The position numbers were made by a program, and so were the translations under genes. Of a DNA stretch of 64,000 nucleotides, positions 34,757-41,410 are shown one piece after another. The stretch spans positions 2,978,501-3,042,500 of the forward strand of contig NZ_SAUH01000001.1 in the NCBI RefSeq assembly GCF_004193175.1. The letters run 5' to 3'. This stretch comes from Streptomyces sp. RFCAC02. GTDB lineage: Bacteria; Actinomycetota; Actinomycetes; Streptomycetales; Streptomycetaceae. The notes under the pieces were generated by a model. It was not told the DNA's origin. It worked only from the letters and a program-made list of their open reading frames with translations, and searched no databases. The number at the start of each line of letters is the position of its first letter. Within the stretch, counting starts at the first letter, position 1.

Positions 34757-34999
34757 ATGGCGACTCTGACGATCCGAGGTCTGGACGATGCGACGCACGC
34801 GCGACTGCGCGTGCAGGCCGCACGGCACGGCCGGTCGATGGAGGCCGAGGTGCGCGCGATCCTCAGTGAGCAGCTCACCCCCAGCAGCCCCGCCCGCCCC
34901 TTGGGGTCCCGCATCCGCGAGCGGTTCGCCGGCCTCGGCGGAGCGGAGCTGGAAACGCCTGTCCGGCAGGATGCGCCGCGCCCGGCGGCCTTCGAATGA
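34757..34999 (+). CDS. FitA-like ribbon-helix-helix antitoxin
   Basis: The 80-residue protein MATLTIRGLDDATHARLRVQ starts after a strong AGAAGGAGG site. Residues 1-42 are a ribbon-helix-helix DNA-binding fold (LTIRGLDDATHARLRVQAAR, then GRSMEAEVRAIL), as in FitA. The C-terminal tail (RIRERFAGLGGAELE) would wrap the toxin active site. Its stop overlaps the toxin start (ATGA). Together they form a type II toxin-antitoxin module, probably self-repressed through the palindrome upstream. Confidence 0.92.
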   Translation: MATLTIRGLDDATHARLRVQAARHGRSMEAEVRAILSEQLTPSSPARPLGSRIRERFAGLGGAELETPVRQDAPRPAAFE

Positions 35000-35433
35000 T
35001 CGTCCTTGACACGAATATCCTGTCGGAGCTGATCAAACCGGTTCCGGAGCAGCGGGTCATCGACTGGCTCGACGACCTCGTGCCGGATGAGGTCGTGACG
35101 ACCTCGGTGACTGCGGCGGAGCTGTGGTACGGGGTACGCCGACTGCCGGACGGCAGGCGCAGGTCCGAACTGGCGGAAGGCATCGACACGATGCTGTTCG
35201 AGGATCTCGGCGGGCGCATCGAGGTGTTCGACGCGGCTTCGGCCACCCGGTACGCGGACATCGCGCTGGCCCGGGAGAGGAGCGGTCGGCCGATCGCCAC
35301 CGCCGACGCGCAGATCGCGGCGATCTGCGCCAGACGCAGGGCGACACTGGCCACCAGGAACGTCGAGGATTTCGAGGGCACCGGTGTCCTGCTCGTGAAC
35401 CCCTGGGACGGTGCGGCGGCCACGCGTGGCTGA
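34996..35433 (+). CDS. FitB-like PIN-domain toxin
   Basis: The 145-residue PIN ribonuclease has the acidic metal site in place: Asp5 in MIVLDTNILSEL, Glu42 in TAAELWYG, Asp104 in IATADAQIAA and Asp125 near NVEDFEGTG. The overall pattern matches FitB (VapC family). The toxin is predicted to cleave RNA when freed from the antitoxin encoded by the overlapping gene. All key residues are intact, so the module looks functional. Confidence 0.92.
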   Translation: MIVLDTNILSELIKPVPEQRVIDWLDDLVPDEVVTTSVTAAELWYGVRRLPDGRRRSELAEGIDTMLFEDLGGRIEVFDAASATRYADIALARERSGRPIATADAQIAAICARRRATLATRNVEDFEGTGVLLVNPWDGAAATRG

Positions 35434-35559
35434 CCGTGCACATCGCGGCGGAGCCGGTCCGCCGCGCGTTCCGCCCGGCGCACCCCGCGTGCTTCAATGA
35501 GCCCCCGTGCACCGGGCCGCCCGCCCGTGCACCCCGTCGGACCGAGTGAGGCGGCAGGC

Positions 35560-35739
35560 ATGGACAGGATCTCCCCCGCGCGGCTCAGGAACGCCGGGCT
35601 GTTCGTCGTCGCCGTGGCCGTCCTGTACGGCGTGGTGTCCCAGCCGCAGCGGTCGGCCGAGTGCGTCGAGCTGGTGTTCGGCGGCGTGGCCGAGGCCGTC
35701 CGGGGTGTCGGCGACCTCGCCACCGATCCGCTTCCCTAA
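35560..35739 (+). CDS. 59-residue single-span membrane protein
   Basis: The ATG at 35560 is preceded by a GAGGCGGCAGGC region. The product MDRISPARLRNAGLFVVAVA has one membrane helix (about 12-27) and a 30-residue tail with one Cys. Similar small proteins sit in this position in Streptomyces next to the sigma-factor genes. Function unknown. Confidence 0.55.
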   Translation: MDRISPARLRNAGLFVVAVAVLYGVVSQPQRSAECVELVFGGVAEAVRGVGDLATDPLP

Positions 35740-35830
35740 CACGGCGCAGCCAGGTGCTTGCACACGGTCAATCCGTCCGGTGATGCTAGAGGTGCTTTTG
35801 CGGCTCGTGCACCGTTAGGGGTGGTCGGCA

Positions 35831-36616
35831 GTGGCGGTGACGCAGAACCGGGGCGCCAAGGCGCGCGCGCTGACCCGCGCGCTGTTCGAGCAGCTCGGCC
35901 GCCATGACGCCGGCACGGCGGCGCACGACCGGGTCCGGGGGGCGCTCATCGAGACGAACCTCCCCCTCGTCCACTACGCCGCGCTCCGCTTCCGCAGCCG
36001 CAATGAGCCGATGGAGGACATCGTCCAGGTCGGCACCATCGGACTGATCCACGCCATCGACCGCTTCGACCCCGCGCGCGGCGTGCAGTTCGCGACGTTC
36101 GCCCTGCCCACGATCGTGGGCGAGATCAGGCGTTACTTCCGCGACAGCGTGCGCACGGTGCATGTCCCCCGCAGGCTGCACGAGTTGTGGGCGCAGGTCT
36201 GCGCGACGGCCGAGGACCTCACCGTCGCGCTCGAACGCGCCCCCACCGCCGCCGAGATCGCGGAGCGGCTGAGCGTTCCGGAGGAGGAGGTCCTGGCCAG
36301 CGTGGACGCCGGCCGGGCGTACCGGGTGACCTCCATCGAGGCGGACGGTGAGCGGCAGGACGGCGGCGACCGGGCGATCGCCGACCGGCTCGGCTACGAG
36401 GACCCGGGCCTCGCCGGCGTGGAGCACCGGGCGCTCGTCCGGCATCTCCTGGTCCAACTCCCGGAGCGGGAACGGCGCATCCTCCTCATGCGTTATTACC
36501 GCAACCTGACCCAGTCCCAGATCAGCGCCGAGCTGGGCGTCTCGCAGATGCACGTGTCCCGACTGCTGGCCCGGAGCTTCACCCGCCTGCGGTCCGCAAA
36601 TCCGATCGACTCCTGA
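35831..36616 (+). CDS. sigN: SigB/SigF-family RNA polymerase sigma factor, SigN-like
   Basis: The 261-residue protein has all SigB-family regions. Region 2 ([30 protein letters not shown]) recognises the -10 box, region 3 follows ([11 protein letters not shown]), and region 4 ([24 protein letters not shown]) contacts the -35. The GTG at 35831 is the likely start. It lies directly upstream of a second, closely similar sigma gene, as sigN and sigF do in Streptomyces coelicolor. These sigma factors act in late aerial development and stress and are held by RsbW-like anti-sigma kinases, of which this window has two elsewhere. Confidence 0.85.
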   Translation: MAVTQNRGAKARALTRALFEQLGRHDAGTAAHDRVRGALIETNLPLVHYAALRFRSRNEPMEDIVQVGTIGLIHAIDRFDPARGVQFATFALPTIVGEIRRYFRDSVRTVHVPRRLHELWAQVCATAEDLTVALERAPTAAEIAERLSVPEEEVLASVDAGRAYRVTSIEADGERQDGGDRAIADRLGYEDPGLAGVEHRALVRHLLVQLPERERRILLMRYYRNLTQSQISAELGVSQMHVSRLLARSFTRLRSANPIDS

Positions 36617-36720
36617 CTCCGACGAGTGACCCAACTCCGGGAACTTCCACACCAGCCGTGCCGTTTTATCGACATGAAGCTACGTCGCGTTGATGACATG
36701 TGACATTCTGTTGGAACCGC

Positions 36721-36746
36721 GTTTGCCGTGGCGGTCCCGCCGGTAT
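36721..36746 (+). promoter_or_regulatory. Candidate SigB-type promoter of the sigF-like gene
   Basis: GTTT (36721-36724) and CGGTAT (36741-36746) are 16 bases apart, close to the SigB-family consensus GNNT-N14-16-GGGTAY. It lies 80 bases before the ATG at 36827 and would allow the sigma factor, or its upstream neighbour, to drive this gene. Confidence 0.45.
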
Positions 36747-36826
36747 CCACGAGAGGGCGCACTTCTCTCGTCCAGTACCGCCGGAAGCGCGCCGCCGCGA
36801 CCCGTCCACGACCTCAAGGGGGTGGC

Positions 36827-37699
36827 ATGTCCGTAGAACTGGGCAGCTCCAAGGTGCTCGCCACGACCGGCACGCCGCATGTTCCCGCGCCGCACGTACC
36901 CTCGTTGCCGCCAGACCTTCCCGCGGAGACCGACAACCTCGACACGCGCACCCTGTCCCGTTCACTGTTCCAGCGGCTGTCGGCGCTGGAGCCGGACAGT
37001 CCCGAGCGCGGCTATGTCCGGGACACCCTCATCGAGCTCAACCTGCCGCTCGTCCGTTACGCGGCGGCCCGCTTCCGCAGCAGGAACGAGCCGATGGAGG
37101 ACATCGTCCAGGTCGGCACCATCGGACTGATCAAGGCCATCGACCGCTTCGACTGCGAACGCGGCGTGGAGTTCCCGACGTTCGCGATGCCGACGGTCGT
37201 CGGCGAGATCAAGCGCTTCTTCCGTGACACGTCCTGGTCGGTGCGCGTCCCGCGCCGGCTCCAGGAGCTGCGGCTCGCCCTCACCAAGGCGAGCGACGAG
37301 CTGTCCCAGCGCCTCGACCGTTCCCCCACCGTCGCCGAACTCGCCACCTGCCTCGGGGTGTCCGAGGAGGAGGTCGTGGACGGCCTCGCCGTGGGCAACG
37401 CGTACACCGCCTCCTCCCTCGACTCCCCCGCGCCCGAGGAGGACGGCGGCGAGGGCTCCCTCGCCGACCGCCTCGGATACGAGGACAGCGCCCTGGAGGG
37501 CGTGGAGTACCGCGAGTCCCTCAAGCCCCTGCTGGCCCGCCTGCCCGCCAGGGAGCGGCGCATCATCATGCTCCGCTTCTTCGGCAACATGACGCAGTCC
37601 CAGATCGGCGACGAGGTCGGCATCTCGCAGATGCATGTCTCGCGCCTCCTCACGCGGACCCTCGCGCAGTTGCGCGAGGGGCTCACCGCCGAGGAGTGA
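36827..37699 (+). CDS. sigF: SigB/SigF-family RNA polymerase sigma factor, SigF-like
   Basis: The ATG at 36827 follows AAGGGGGTGGC. The 290-residue protein has an extra N-terminal segment of about 45 residues rich in Pro and His, then the same regions as its neighbour: region 2 [20 protein letters not shown], region 3 [14 protein letters not shown], region 4 [20 protein letters not shown]. Identity in region 2 with the upstream gene is near-complete over 30 residues, pointing to tandem duplication. In Streptomyces coelicolor SigF is needed for spore-wall maturation and pigmentation. Confidence 0.88.
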   Translation: MSVELGSSKVLATTGTPHVPAPHVPSLPPDLPAETDNLDTRTLSRSLFQRLSALEPDSPERGYVRDTLIELNLPLVRYAAARFRSRNEPMEDIVQVGTIGLIKAIDRFDCERGVEFPTFAMPTVVGEIKRFFRDTSWSVRVPRRLQELRLALTKASDELSQRLDRSPTVAELATCLGVSEEEVVDGLAVGNAYTASSLDSPAPEEDGGEGSLADRLGYEDSALEGVEYRESLKPLLARLPARERRIIMLRFFGNMTQSQIGDEVGISQMHVSRLLTRTLAQLREGLTAEE

Positions 37700-37744
37700 C
37701 GGGGCCCGGACCGGCGGTACGAGCGCCCGCCGGTCCGGCGCGGT

Positions 37745-37960
37745 TCAGCCGAGTGCCAGGAAGGCCACGACGGCGATCACGACGATCGCCACCACGACGC
37801 CGATGATCAGCCCGGTTTTCGATCCGGACGACTGGGCCGGCGTCGCGGCGGGGCCGGCCTGCGGGGTGCCTCCGCCGTCGACGAACGCCTTGAACATCTG
37901 GGTGCTGCCGGCCGGGTCTGAATCCTGGGAACCGTACGGCTGTTGCTGGTTGTGCGCCAT
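37745..37960 (-). CDS. 71-residue tail-anchored membrane protein
   Basis: The protein MAHNQQQPYGSQDSDPAGST is hydrophilic and Gln/Pro/Gly-rich for 48 residues and ends in one membrane helix (LIIGVVVAIVVIAVVAFLAL) at the extreme C-terminus. Its stop faces the sigF-like gene 45 bases away. No function is known. Confidence 0.65.
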   Translation of the reverse strand: MAHNQQQPYGSQDSDPAGSTQMFKAFVDGGGTPQAGPAATPAQSSGSKTGLIIGVVVAIVVIAVVAFLALG

Positions 37961-38114
37961 GCTTGCCGACCCTAGCGAATGCCCCCCGCGCCGGGACACC
38001 CCGACCCATGAACACCGCACGCTCCTTCCCGCCGCCCCGCACGCTCCCCGGCGCGTGCTGTCTCCCCGTGCGCCGGTCCGGGCACCCGGGGAGCCACTGA
38101 TTCGTTCCCCCGGC

Positions 38115-38576
38115 ATGCAAGCGTCCGACACCTCCTCCCAGCTCAGCGCACCCCGCACGGCTCCCGCGTCCCGCCGTGCCGTCCTGACGGCCTCCCTGGC
38201 CGTGCCGGCCGCGTCGGCGGGCGTCCTCGGCCTCAGCGCCTGCGACACCGGCGGCGACTCCACCGACCCCGGCGTCCGCCCGGGGGAGCGGCTCGCCGCC
38301 CTGGACGACGTCCCCGTCGGCGAGCCGACCTATGTCCGCACCGAGAGCGGCGGCGAGGCGTACGTCTACCGCTCCGACGACACGACCGTCGCCGCGTTCG
38401 GCACCATCTGCACCCACCAGGGCTGCTCGGTCCAGCCCGACGGCGCGGAACTGCGCTGCCCCTGCCACCAGTCGGTCTTCGACGCGGCCACCGGCGAGGT
38501 CGTCTCCGGCCCGGCGCCGTCCCCCCTCCCGGCCGTGCGGGTGACGATCGAGGGGGAGGAGATCGTGGCGGAATAA
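38115..38576 (+). CDS. Rieske [2Fe-2S] lipoprotein
   Basis: The 153-residue protein has a twin-arginine-type N-terminus (ASRRAVLTASLAVPAAS) and a lipobox LGLSAC (Cys43). The Rieske domain follows, with cluster ligands Cys99 and His101 in CTHQGC, and Cys115 and His118 in CPCHQS. Cys104 and Cys117 are placed for the stabilising disulfide. It would be a folded iron-sulfur lipoprotein exported by Tat and anchored outside the membrane, carrying electrons for an unknown partner. It is not the cytochrome bc1 subunit, which is longer with three membrane helices. Confidence 0.92.
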   Translation: MQASDTSSQLSAPRTAPASRRAVLTASLAVPAASAGVLGLSACDTGGDSTDPGVRPGERLAALDDVPVGEPTYVRTESGGEAYVYRSDDTTVAAFGTICTHQGCSVQPDGAELRCPCHQSVFDAATGEVVSGPAPSPLPAVRVTIEGEEIVAE

Positions 38577-38605
38577 CACGCCGCGCGGCACAGGTTCCGT
38601 CGTCC

Positions 38606-39496
38606 ATGACCACAGCACTCACCGACACCATCGGCCGCGTCGGGATCTGGTCCGGCGCCCTGCGCGGCGACGACCCGGCCCGGCGCGGCGTCATCGCCGA
38701 GGCGGCCGCCGAGATCGAGGAGTTGGGTTACGGCGCCGTCTGGATCGGCGGCAGCCCGGCGCCGGTCCACGCCGTCCCGGTGCTCGCCGCCACGTCCCGC
38801 CTCACCGTCGCGACCGGGATCACCGGCATCTGGGACCGCCCGGCCGCCGACACCGCCCGGGCCTTCACGGAGGTGAACGCCTCGTACGGCGGCCGCTTCG
38901 TCCTCGGCATCGGCGCGAGCCACAGCGCGCTGCACAAGCAGTACCACCGCCCGTACTCGTCGATGGTCGCCTACCTCGACACGCTGGACGCCGCCGACAG
39001 CCCGGTCCCGGCCGACCGCCGCGTACTGGCGGCCCTCGGCCCGAAGATGCTGCGCCTCGCCCGCGACCGTTCGGCCGGCGCCCACCCGTACCTCGTCACG
39101 GCGGAGCACGTCGCCCAGGCCCGCGAGGAACTGGGCGACACCGCTCTCCTGGCGCCCGAGCTGAAGGTCGTGCTCGACCCCGACCTCGACGGCGCCCGCG
39201 CGACCGCGCGCGCCTATCTCACGCGCTACCTGGCCCTTCCCAACTACACGAACAATCTGCTGCGTCTCGGCTTCACCGAGGACGACTTCGCGTCCGGCGG
39301 CAGCGACCGGCTCCTCGACGCGGTCTACGGCCTCGGCGACGCGACGGCGATCCGCGCCGCGGTCGACCGGTTCCTCGACGCGGGCGCCGACCACGTGGCC
39401 GTCCAGGTCGTCAGTGACGGGCCGATGACCGACATCCCCCTCGCCGCGTACCGCACGCTGGCCGAGGCGCTGCCCCTCGGGGCCGCGACCGACTGA
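38606..39496 (+). CDS. LLM-class F420-dependent oxidoreductase
   Basis: The 296-residue protein is a TIM-barrel flavin/F420 oxidoreductase of the luciferase-like group (start VGIWSGALRGDDPA; core LTVATGITGIWDRPAADTA, RFVLGIGASHS, LPNYTNNLLRLGF). The family with the GIxGIW and LPNYxxNxxRLG blocks (TIGR03620-like) occurs in F420-producing actinobacteria. The substrate is unknown. It begins 29 bases after the Rieske gene, so it could share its transcript. Confidence 0.88.
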   Translation: MTTALTDTIGRVGIWSGALRGDDPARRGVIAEAAAEIEELGYGAVWIGGSPAPVHAVPVLAATSRLTVATGITGIWDRPAADTARAFTEVNASYGGRFVLGIGASHSALHKQYHRPYSSMVAYLDTLDAADSPVPADRRVLAALGPKMLRLARDRSAGAHPYLVTAEHVAQAREELGDTALLAPELKVVLDPDLDGARATARAYLTRYLALPNYTNNLLRLGFTEDDFASGGSDRLLDAVYGLGDATAIRAAVDRFLDAGADHVAVQVVSDGPMTDIPLAAYRTLAEALPLGAATD

Positions 39497-39590
39497 TCGA
39501 CTTGCCCCATCCCGGTGGCATATGCACGGGCGAATGAATCCGGCCGCACGGACATCACGGACAGGACAACCTCAAATTTCCCTCTGGAAG

Positions 39591-39616
39591 CGGGGCGCCG
39601 GTCGTTCGGCGCCCCG
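39591..39616 (+). terminator. Hairpin between the F420 oxidoreductase and the next gene
   Basis: CGGGGCGCCG (39591-39600) and CGGCGCCCCG (39607-39616) are perfect 10-base arms with a 6-base loop, 95 bases after the upstream stop. Confidence 0.6.
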
Positions 39617-39695
39617 CCGGTCGGGCATGGTAGAGAAAGTGAAGCCGATCACACGGCACCGCACCAGCGTCCGTCACAGCGTTCGGAGCCCGGCC

Positions 39696-39935
39696 ATGAC
39701 CGACACCCCAGCACAGCCGGAGATAGGCACGATGGTCTACGACGCGTCGCACGACCGGATCGGCCGTGTCATGTCCTACCTGTCCGGCCACATCTGGCTG
39801 CGCCCGCCCGGCGGCGGCCGCGAGTGGACGGCCCTCCCCGACGAGGTCCGCCCGATCAGCGCCAGCGAGTCGCTCCGCCACCGCGTGGCGGAGGCGAACC
39901 GCCGGGCACGCCAGCAGCGCCACGCACTGTCCTGA
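39696..39935 (+). CDS. Small PRC-barrel-like conserved protein
   Basis: The 79-residue protein MTDTPAQPEIGTMVYDASHD continues RIGRVMSYLSGHIWLRPPGGGREW. The pattern of short beta strands (GTMVYD, RIGRVM, HIWLRP) resembles the PRC-barrel fold common in small actinobacterial proteins. Function unknown. Start chosen at the ATG that begins the conserved fold. Confidence 0.65.
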   Translation: MTDTPAQPEIGTMVYDASHDRIGRVMSYLSGHIWLRPPGGGREWTALPDEVRPISASESLRHRVAEANRRARQQRHALS

Positions 39936-39990
39936 CCCACCCGGCCGGTCGCCAACGCCGCCGACCGGCCCCTGTCCACGACGTGCCAGT

Positions 39991-40293
39991 TCAGCTGTGT
40001 GGTCCATCCCCCCGCAGCGGGTGCTCCTCCGCGGTCGGCTCCCGGACCAGCGGAACACGCCGCTCGTCACACGCCCCGAAGGCAAGGAAGTTGGCCCGGG
40101 TACGGGAAAGGCTCAGCCGACCGTTCGGCCCTCCGCGCACACGCTCCGCGTCCTGATCGTCCTGCCCGTCGTCCTCCCAGAAGCACACGGGGCAGATCCC
40201 GTGCCCTCCCCGCTCGGCCAGAGTGAGAAAACCGCAGCAAGGACAGGCGTACGGCCCCTCACCGGCTCGCCGTCGGACATTGACGTACGGCAT
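39991..40293 (-). CDS. CPCC-type cysteine-rich protein
   Basis: The 100-residue protein has the family signature ACPCCGFLTL (Cys17, 19, 20) and GICPVCFWEDDGQDD (Cys34, 37), followed by GGPNGRLSLSRTRANF. This is the Cys-rich CPCC family, a zinc-ribbon-like protein often linked to toxin immunity clusters in other bacteria; no polymorphic toxin is visible here. The start at 40293 gives the conserved MPYVNVRRRAG. Confidence 0.82.
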   Translation of the reverse strand: MPYVNVRRRAGEGPYACPCCGFLTLAERGGHGICPVCFWEDDGQDDQDAERVRGGPNGRLSLSRTRANFLAFGACDERRVPLVREPTAEEHPLRGDGPHS

Positions 40294-40321
40294 GGCCGCA
40301 CCATAGCGCGGACGACAACGC

Positions 40322-40350
40322 AAAAGGCCCCGTCGATGATCGACAGGGCC
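40322..40350 (-). terminator. Terminator of tRNA-Arg(ACG)
   Basis: On the minus strand, arms at 40350-40339 and 40337-40326 (GGCCCTGTCGAT with its near-complement) form a 12-base stem with one mismatch, followed by TTTT. Confidence 0.85.
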
Positions 40351-40359
40351 TCCATGGTG

Positions 40360-40432
40360 TGCGCTCGGCAGGATTCGAACCTGCAACCTTCTGATCCGTA
40401 GTCAGATGCTCTATCCGTTAAGCTACGAGCGC
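40360..40432 (-). tRNA. tRNA-Arg (anticodon ACG)
   Basis: A 73-base tRNA. The acceptor stem GCGCTCG (40432-40426) pairs with CGAGCGC (40367-40361), discriminator A. The anticodon stem-loop reads CTGACTACGGATCAG with anticodon ACG, whose A34 is the target of the TadA enzyme encoded in this window. The T-loop is GGTTCGAATCC. CCA is not encoded. Confidence 0.97.
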
Positions 40433-40541
40433 CTGCCCCCTGGGGGGGCGTTGCGTGGACAACATTACATGACTCGTGGGCGAGCGTGAAATCCGTTCCC
40501 CGCACCCCGTCCGACCTGCGGTGATGTGGTTGTGAACGGCA

Positions 40542-40569
40542 GAAGCCCCGGCCGTGGGGCCGGGGCTTC
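40542..40569 (-). terminator. Terminator of tRNA-Ser(GCT)
   Basis: GAAGCCCCGGCC (40542-40553) and its complement (40558-40569) form a perfect 12-base stem with a 4-base loop 20 bases after the tRNA. Confidence 0.85.
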
Positions 40570-40588
40570 GAGTGGCTCGTGTTCCCTG

Positions 40589-40678
40589 CGGAGGCTCCGG
40601 GATTTGAACCCGGGATGGGGGGTTACCCCAAACCGCATTAGCAGTGCGGCGCCATAGACCAGACTAGGCGAAGCCTCC
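40589..40678 (-). tRNA. tRNA-Ser (anticodon GCT)
   Basis: A 90-base class II tRNA. GGAGGCT (40678-40672) pairs with AGCCTCC (40596-40590), discriminator G. The anticodon loop reads ACTGCTAAT within CCGC/GCGG arms, giving anticodon GCT. A long variable arm (GGGGTAACCCC) and T-loop GGTTCAAATCC are present. CCA is not encoded. Confidence 0.96.
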
Positions 40679-40864
40679 TCGCACGGCAGCGCGGACGATG
40701 CGTGCGTGCAAATGATGCCACAGCCCGAACGGCGTCAGCCAATCGGATTCCACCCTACGGGCGTACACACGGTCCGTCGAGTTGCGCTCCGGTCGCGGAG
40801 GGGGAGCGTTGACAGGGAGAGCGAACCCGCTCACGCACCGTACACGCCCCCTTGGAGCACCCGC

Positions 40865-41296
40865 ATGTCGCGCAAGACCATCGTCGCCGCCCTCGTCCTC
40901 GCCGCCTCCGCCGCGCTGCCGAGCCCCGCCGTCGCCGCCGCCGGGGCGGAGGAGGGGCCGTACCACCTGACGATCACCGTCAGCGGCGCCGGCGCGGAGC
41001 GGGACGGCACGTACGAGCTGACGTGCGAGCCCGCCGGCGGGACGCACCCCGACCCGGAGGCCGCGTGCGACGCGCTCCTCGCGGCCGACGCGCCGTTCAC
41101 GGAGGAGAAGACCGGCACCAAGGAGGCCGCGCCCCTGTGCACCTACCTGTACGGCGGCCCCGCGACCGCGACCGTCCGGGGCGTGTGGGACGGCCGGGCG
41201 GTCGACGCGTCGTACCGCAGGACCAACGGCTGCGAGATCGCCCGGTGGGACGCGCTCGTCCCCGTCCTGCCCAGCATGGCGTCCGAACAGTCCTGA
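40865..41296 (+). CDS. Secreted subtilisin inhibitor, SSI family
   Basis: The 143-residue precursor has a signal peptide ending at about residue 25 (SPAVAAAG), then an SSI domain. TYELTCEPAGGTHPDPEAAC and GVWDGRAVDASYRRTNGCE are hallmark blocks, with the four conserved Cys (54, 68, 92, 118 or thereabouts). The reactive-site loop reads LCTYLY where classical SSI has MCPMVY, so the P1 residue is Tyr94 instead of Met. This predicts inhibition of chymotrypsin-like as well as subtilisin-like proteases. A GGAG site precedes the ATG. Confidence 0.93.
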   Translation: MSRKTIVAALVLAASAALPSPAVAAAGAEEGPYHLTITVSGAGAERDGTYELTCEPAGGTHPDPEAACDALLAADAPFTEEKTGTKEAAPLCTYLYGGPATATVRGVWDGRAVDASYRRTNGCEIARWDALVPVLPSMASEQS

Positions 41297-41410
41297 GCTG
41301 CGAGTTTCGAACGGACCCGTGCGCCCGGCGCCACTGGCCGTAGACTCCCTTCGTGACACGCACGGGGTCCGTGCACCTGAATCACGTGGGTCAAGGGAGG
41401 AACCGACGTC

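Noticed and set aside
34501..35433. tRNA-Ser(CGA) as an integration site for a mobile element carrying the FitAB genes
   Set aside because: No integrase and no second copy of the tRNA 3' end were seen downstream; the following genes are core genes.
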